A DNA stretch of 7,284 nt. Origin: Bacteroidales bacterium. Lineage in GTDB: Bacteria > Bacteroidota > Bacteroidia > Bacteroidales > SMBSF77. The stretch covers positions 1 through 7,284 of the forward strand of contig JAIOTT010000202.1 of the NCBI GenBank assembly GCA_021106655.1. The letters are read 5' to 3'. Both the position numbers and the translations under genes were made by a program. Positions 5,599 to 7,284 of the stretch are shown in pieces (the stretch's first letter is position 1; every line of letters starts with the position of its first letter). The notes under the pieces were generated by a model. It worked only from the letters and a program-made list of their open reading frames with translations. It did no database searches and was not told the DNA's origin.

Positions 5599-7200
5599 TC
5601 ATTGTCTGTTACTTTGGGGCTCATAATTATTTGGTGAGGTTTTCATATCATTAAACCATTTAAAGATATGATGCTTAACTCCTTCTATTTTATCAAGATC
5701 TAAATTCTTACTAAAGAATCGAATTAGCCTTGAAAAATTACTATTATATTCAATAGGCATTATAAACATTTTACCTTGTTTAATATCAGTAGCATCAAAT
5801 AATAAATCAAATATTAACTCATTTTCCTGGTAAGCCCTTGCAATCCATATATATTTTGGTAGACTGTTACACAAAATTCTTTCTTTTTGAGACTTGCTCA
5901 ATGTTGTATTTTGAAGAATTTTAGCTTTTAAATCATTGACTTCAATAAGGAAAATATCCCATATAAATTCTCCGATATCTTTGGAAAACACTTTGGCAAT
6001 TGTCTTTACAGCTGAATAAAAGATTTGTGTGATTTCTGATATTACGTTAAATGGTATCCTGATCTTATGATATAGTGGAACTAAAAGAATTTCCGGAATA
6101 GCTCTGACCTGTTTACCGGGATAGTCTTTATTTTTCCAGCTGGATTTTACTGATTCTTTTTGCTCAGTTCCATTCTTATCATTAAGATAAGTAATCTCTT
6201 CATTGACAAATTCAATTCGTGAATATGGCCCGATTTGATCATCATGAGCAAAATTTTTAGAAATTCTATGGGCTTCTAAAGAAAATGCACTTCCATCCAA
6301 ATGTTGGTTTTTGTCAATATTAAAGCCTGTTACGGTTATAGCATGCCTTCCCATATACTTAAAATTACCTTCATCATTTTCTACGCATAAAACTATTCCT
6401 AATAATACAGGTATCTTTCCTTTTAAATAACTATATATGGTCTCCTTTGTCTTAAAATGATTTAAGTGATTTATGAATAAAGGATCTAAATTAAAACTTC
6501 TTATTCCATTAGCCATTTCTTCAGATGACAATCCTTCATTTGGGAACTGACGATTTGCATTGAGATGAAATCTTGTAGCAGATTTTGTAATTTTAACCGG
6601 GGATAATATTTCATGTTGAAATTTCATTCCTGTATAATGAAAAGCCGACCATAAAGCACTGGTTGCACATGCAGCCACATTCTCATCTTGCTCCTGGTAG
6701 GCCAAAGATTCAACTTTCAATTCAATCCCCAATAGATTTGCGGTATATTCTCTTTTAATCGGGAAATAACGGCCATCTTTTTCATCATAGGTTTTCAAAC
6801 AAGTTTTTCCAAAATATGTTTCCGGAATTGGTTTTATAACACAAAAACCCAGATACTTTTCTTTAAGAGTAGCAATAAACTCTGGATTATAATTACCCAC
6901 TGCTATTTTTAACTCATCATCAGTGAATTCAAAACTAAAAAAATGGAGCCGATGACATTTTTTCTTATATCCAGTGAAACTTCTTGAATAATATTCTGCA
7001 TAATCTTCAAGGTAATCCTTGTCAACATATTCATTTTCAAAAACTACAGTTTGTACCCTTTTAACTTTTAAATAATCAGTCAGATACTTAAAATGATCGT
7101 TATTCTCAAATGTAAATAGAGGATACTTGTAAATAGTTCTTATTTTTTCCTTTATTTTTTCAATATTAAAAGGAAATAAGGAAAAATCTGCATTAAACAT
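5599..7200 (-). CDS. Papain-fold (C39/C1-like) cysteine peptidase-like protein
   Basis: This 533-aa protein has no signal peptide, so it probably acts in the cytoplasm. Residues 1-165 form an N-terminal domain ending with GFCVIKPIPETYFGKTCL (118-135), a conserved-looking lead-in that I recall from uncharacterised bacterial proteins of this type. The peptidase-like core follows: QEQDENVAACATSALW (169-184) gives a candidate nucleophile, Cys178, with a Gln seven residues before it at 171. A strand, GKIPVLLGIVL (261-271), then precedes GRHAITVTGF (284-293) with candidate His286. HDDQIGPYSRI (319-329) could supply the acidic third residue. The order Q, C, H, D fits the papain-like fold. Residues 375-533 are a C-terminal region without a known motif. 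The start lies 5 bp after the stop of an upstream gene, suggesting an operon. Substrate is unknown; a transglutaminase-like or inactive relative is less likely since the key residues are present. Confidence 0.82.
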   Translation of the reverse strand: MFNADFSLFPFNIEKIKEKIRTIYKYPLFTFENNDHFKYLTDYLKVKRVQTVVFENEYVDKDYLEDYAEYYSRSFTGYKKKCHRLHFFSFEFTDDELKIAVGNYNPEFIATLKEKYLGFCVIKPIPETYFGKTCLKTYDEKDGRYFPIKREYTANLLGIELKVESLAYQEQDENVAACATSALWSAFHYTGMKFQHEILSPVKITKSATRFHLNANRQFPNEGLSSEEMANGIRSFNLDPLFINHLNHFKTKETIYSYLKGKIPVLLGIVLCVENDEGNFKYMGRHAITVTGFNIDKNQHLDGSAFSLEAHRISKNFAHDDQIGPYSRIEFVNEEITYLNDKNGTEQKESVKSSWKNKDYPGKQVRAIPEILLVPLYHKIRIPFNVISEITQIFYSAVKTIAKVFSKDIGEFIWDIFLIEVNDLKAKILQNTTLSKSQKERILCNSLPKYIWIARAYQENELIFDLLFDATDIKQGKMFIMPIEYNSNFSRLIRFFSKNLDLDKIEGVKHHIFKWFNDMKTSPNNYEPQSNRQ

Positions 7201-7205
7201 TCGGA

Positions 7206-7284
7206 TTAAATTGTGTATGGCTTTTTGAGGATCTCAGAATTAATGGAAGTTAATGCTCTGTATTCAGAAGCTTCTTCATACGCT
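7206..7284 (-). CDS. C-terminal end of an upstream gene (partial)
   Basis: On the minus strand an open frame enters from the right edge and gives the last 25 residues of a protein, AYEEASEYRALTSI and then NSEILKKPYTI, before TAA at 7208-7206. The two other forward frames hit stops within a few codons, and the stop lies only 5 bp before the peptidase start, as expected for co-transcribed genes. The fragment is too short to assign a family. A plain chance frame cannot be excluded. Confidence 0.5.
   Translation of the reverse strand, partial: AYEEASEYRALTSINSEILKKPYTI

Overview
The window is a low-GC bacterial segment, most likely from a member of the Bacteroidota. The support for that is a lipoprotein signal with an S-C lipobox, start codons without clear Shine-Dalgarno sequences, and one promoter-like site of the Bacteroidota TTG / TAnnTTTG kind. 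No genus can be named. No rRNA, tRNA, CRISPR array, integrase or transposase was seen.

Left block (1-3392, minus strand, read right to left): a tightly packed four-gene operon. It encodes a von Willebrand factor A (vWA) lipoprotein with an intact metal site (3392-2673), a protein with four membrane segments (2686-1730), a soluble protein whose C-terminal part resembles the DUF2997 pattern (1718-858), and the N-terminal 284 residues of an AAA ATPase of the Ycf46-like type (854 to beyond the left edge). Junctions are a 14-bp overlap, an 11-bp gap and a 3-bp gap, so the four products are probably made together. I infer an envelope-linked machine: a cytoplasmic AAA motor with a small partner, a membrane protein, and a periplasmic or outer-membrane metal-binding vWA protein.

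Middle (3393-3824): a 432-bp gap with no convincing gene. Next to the operon start it holds a 14-bp perfect palindrome. This is flanked by two direct AGTGAGTC boxes on one side and two near-copies in inverted orientation on the other, within a diverged inverted repeat of roughly 150 bp.

Right block (3825-7284, mostly minus strand): the tail of an upstream gene (7284-7206) lies 5 bp before a 533-aa papain-fold cysteine peptidase-like protein (7200-5599). A small plus-strand ORF (5376-5594) faces it, and beyond that is a 471-aa protein with a HEPN-type RNxxxH motif (5240-3825). The HEPN gene looks much more AT-rich than the left operon: sampled 60-base lines have 18-23% GC, against 40-45% in the left operon. 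The right block therefore looks like accessory DNA. A peptidase plus a possible HEPN ribonuclease fits a stress or phage-defence cassette, but that is inference from motifs and neighbourhood.
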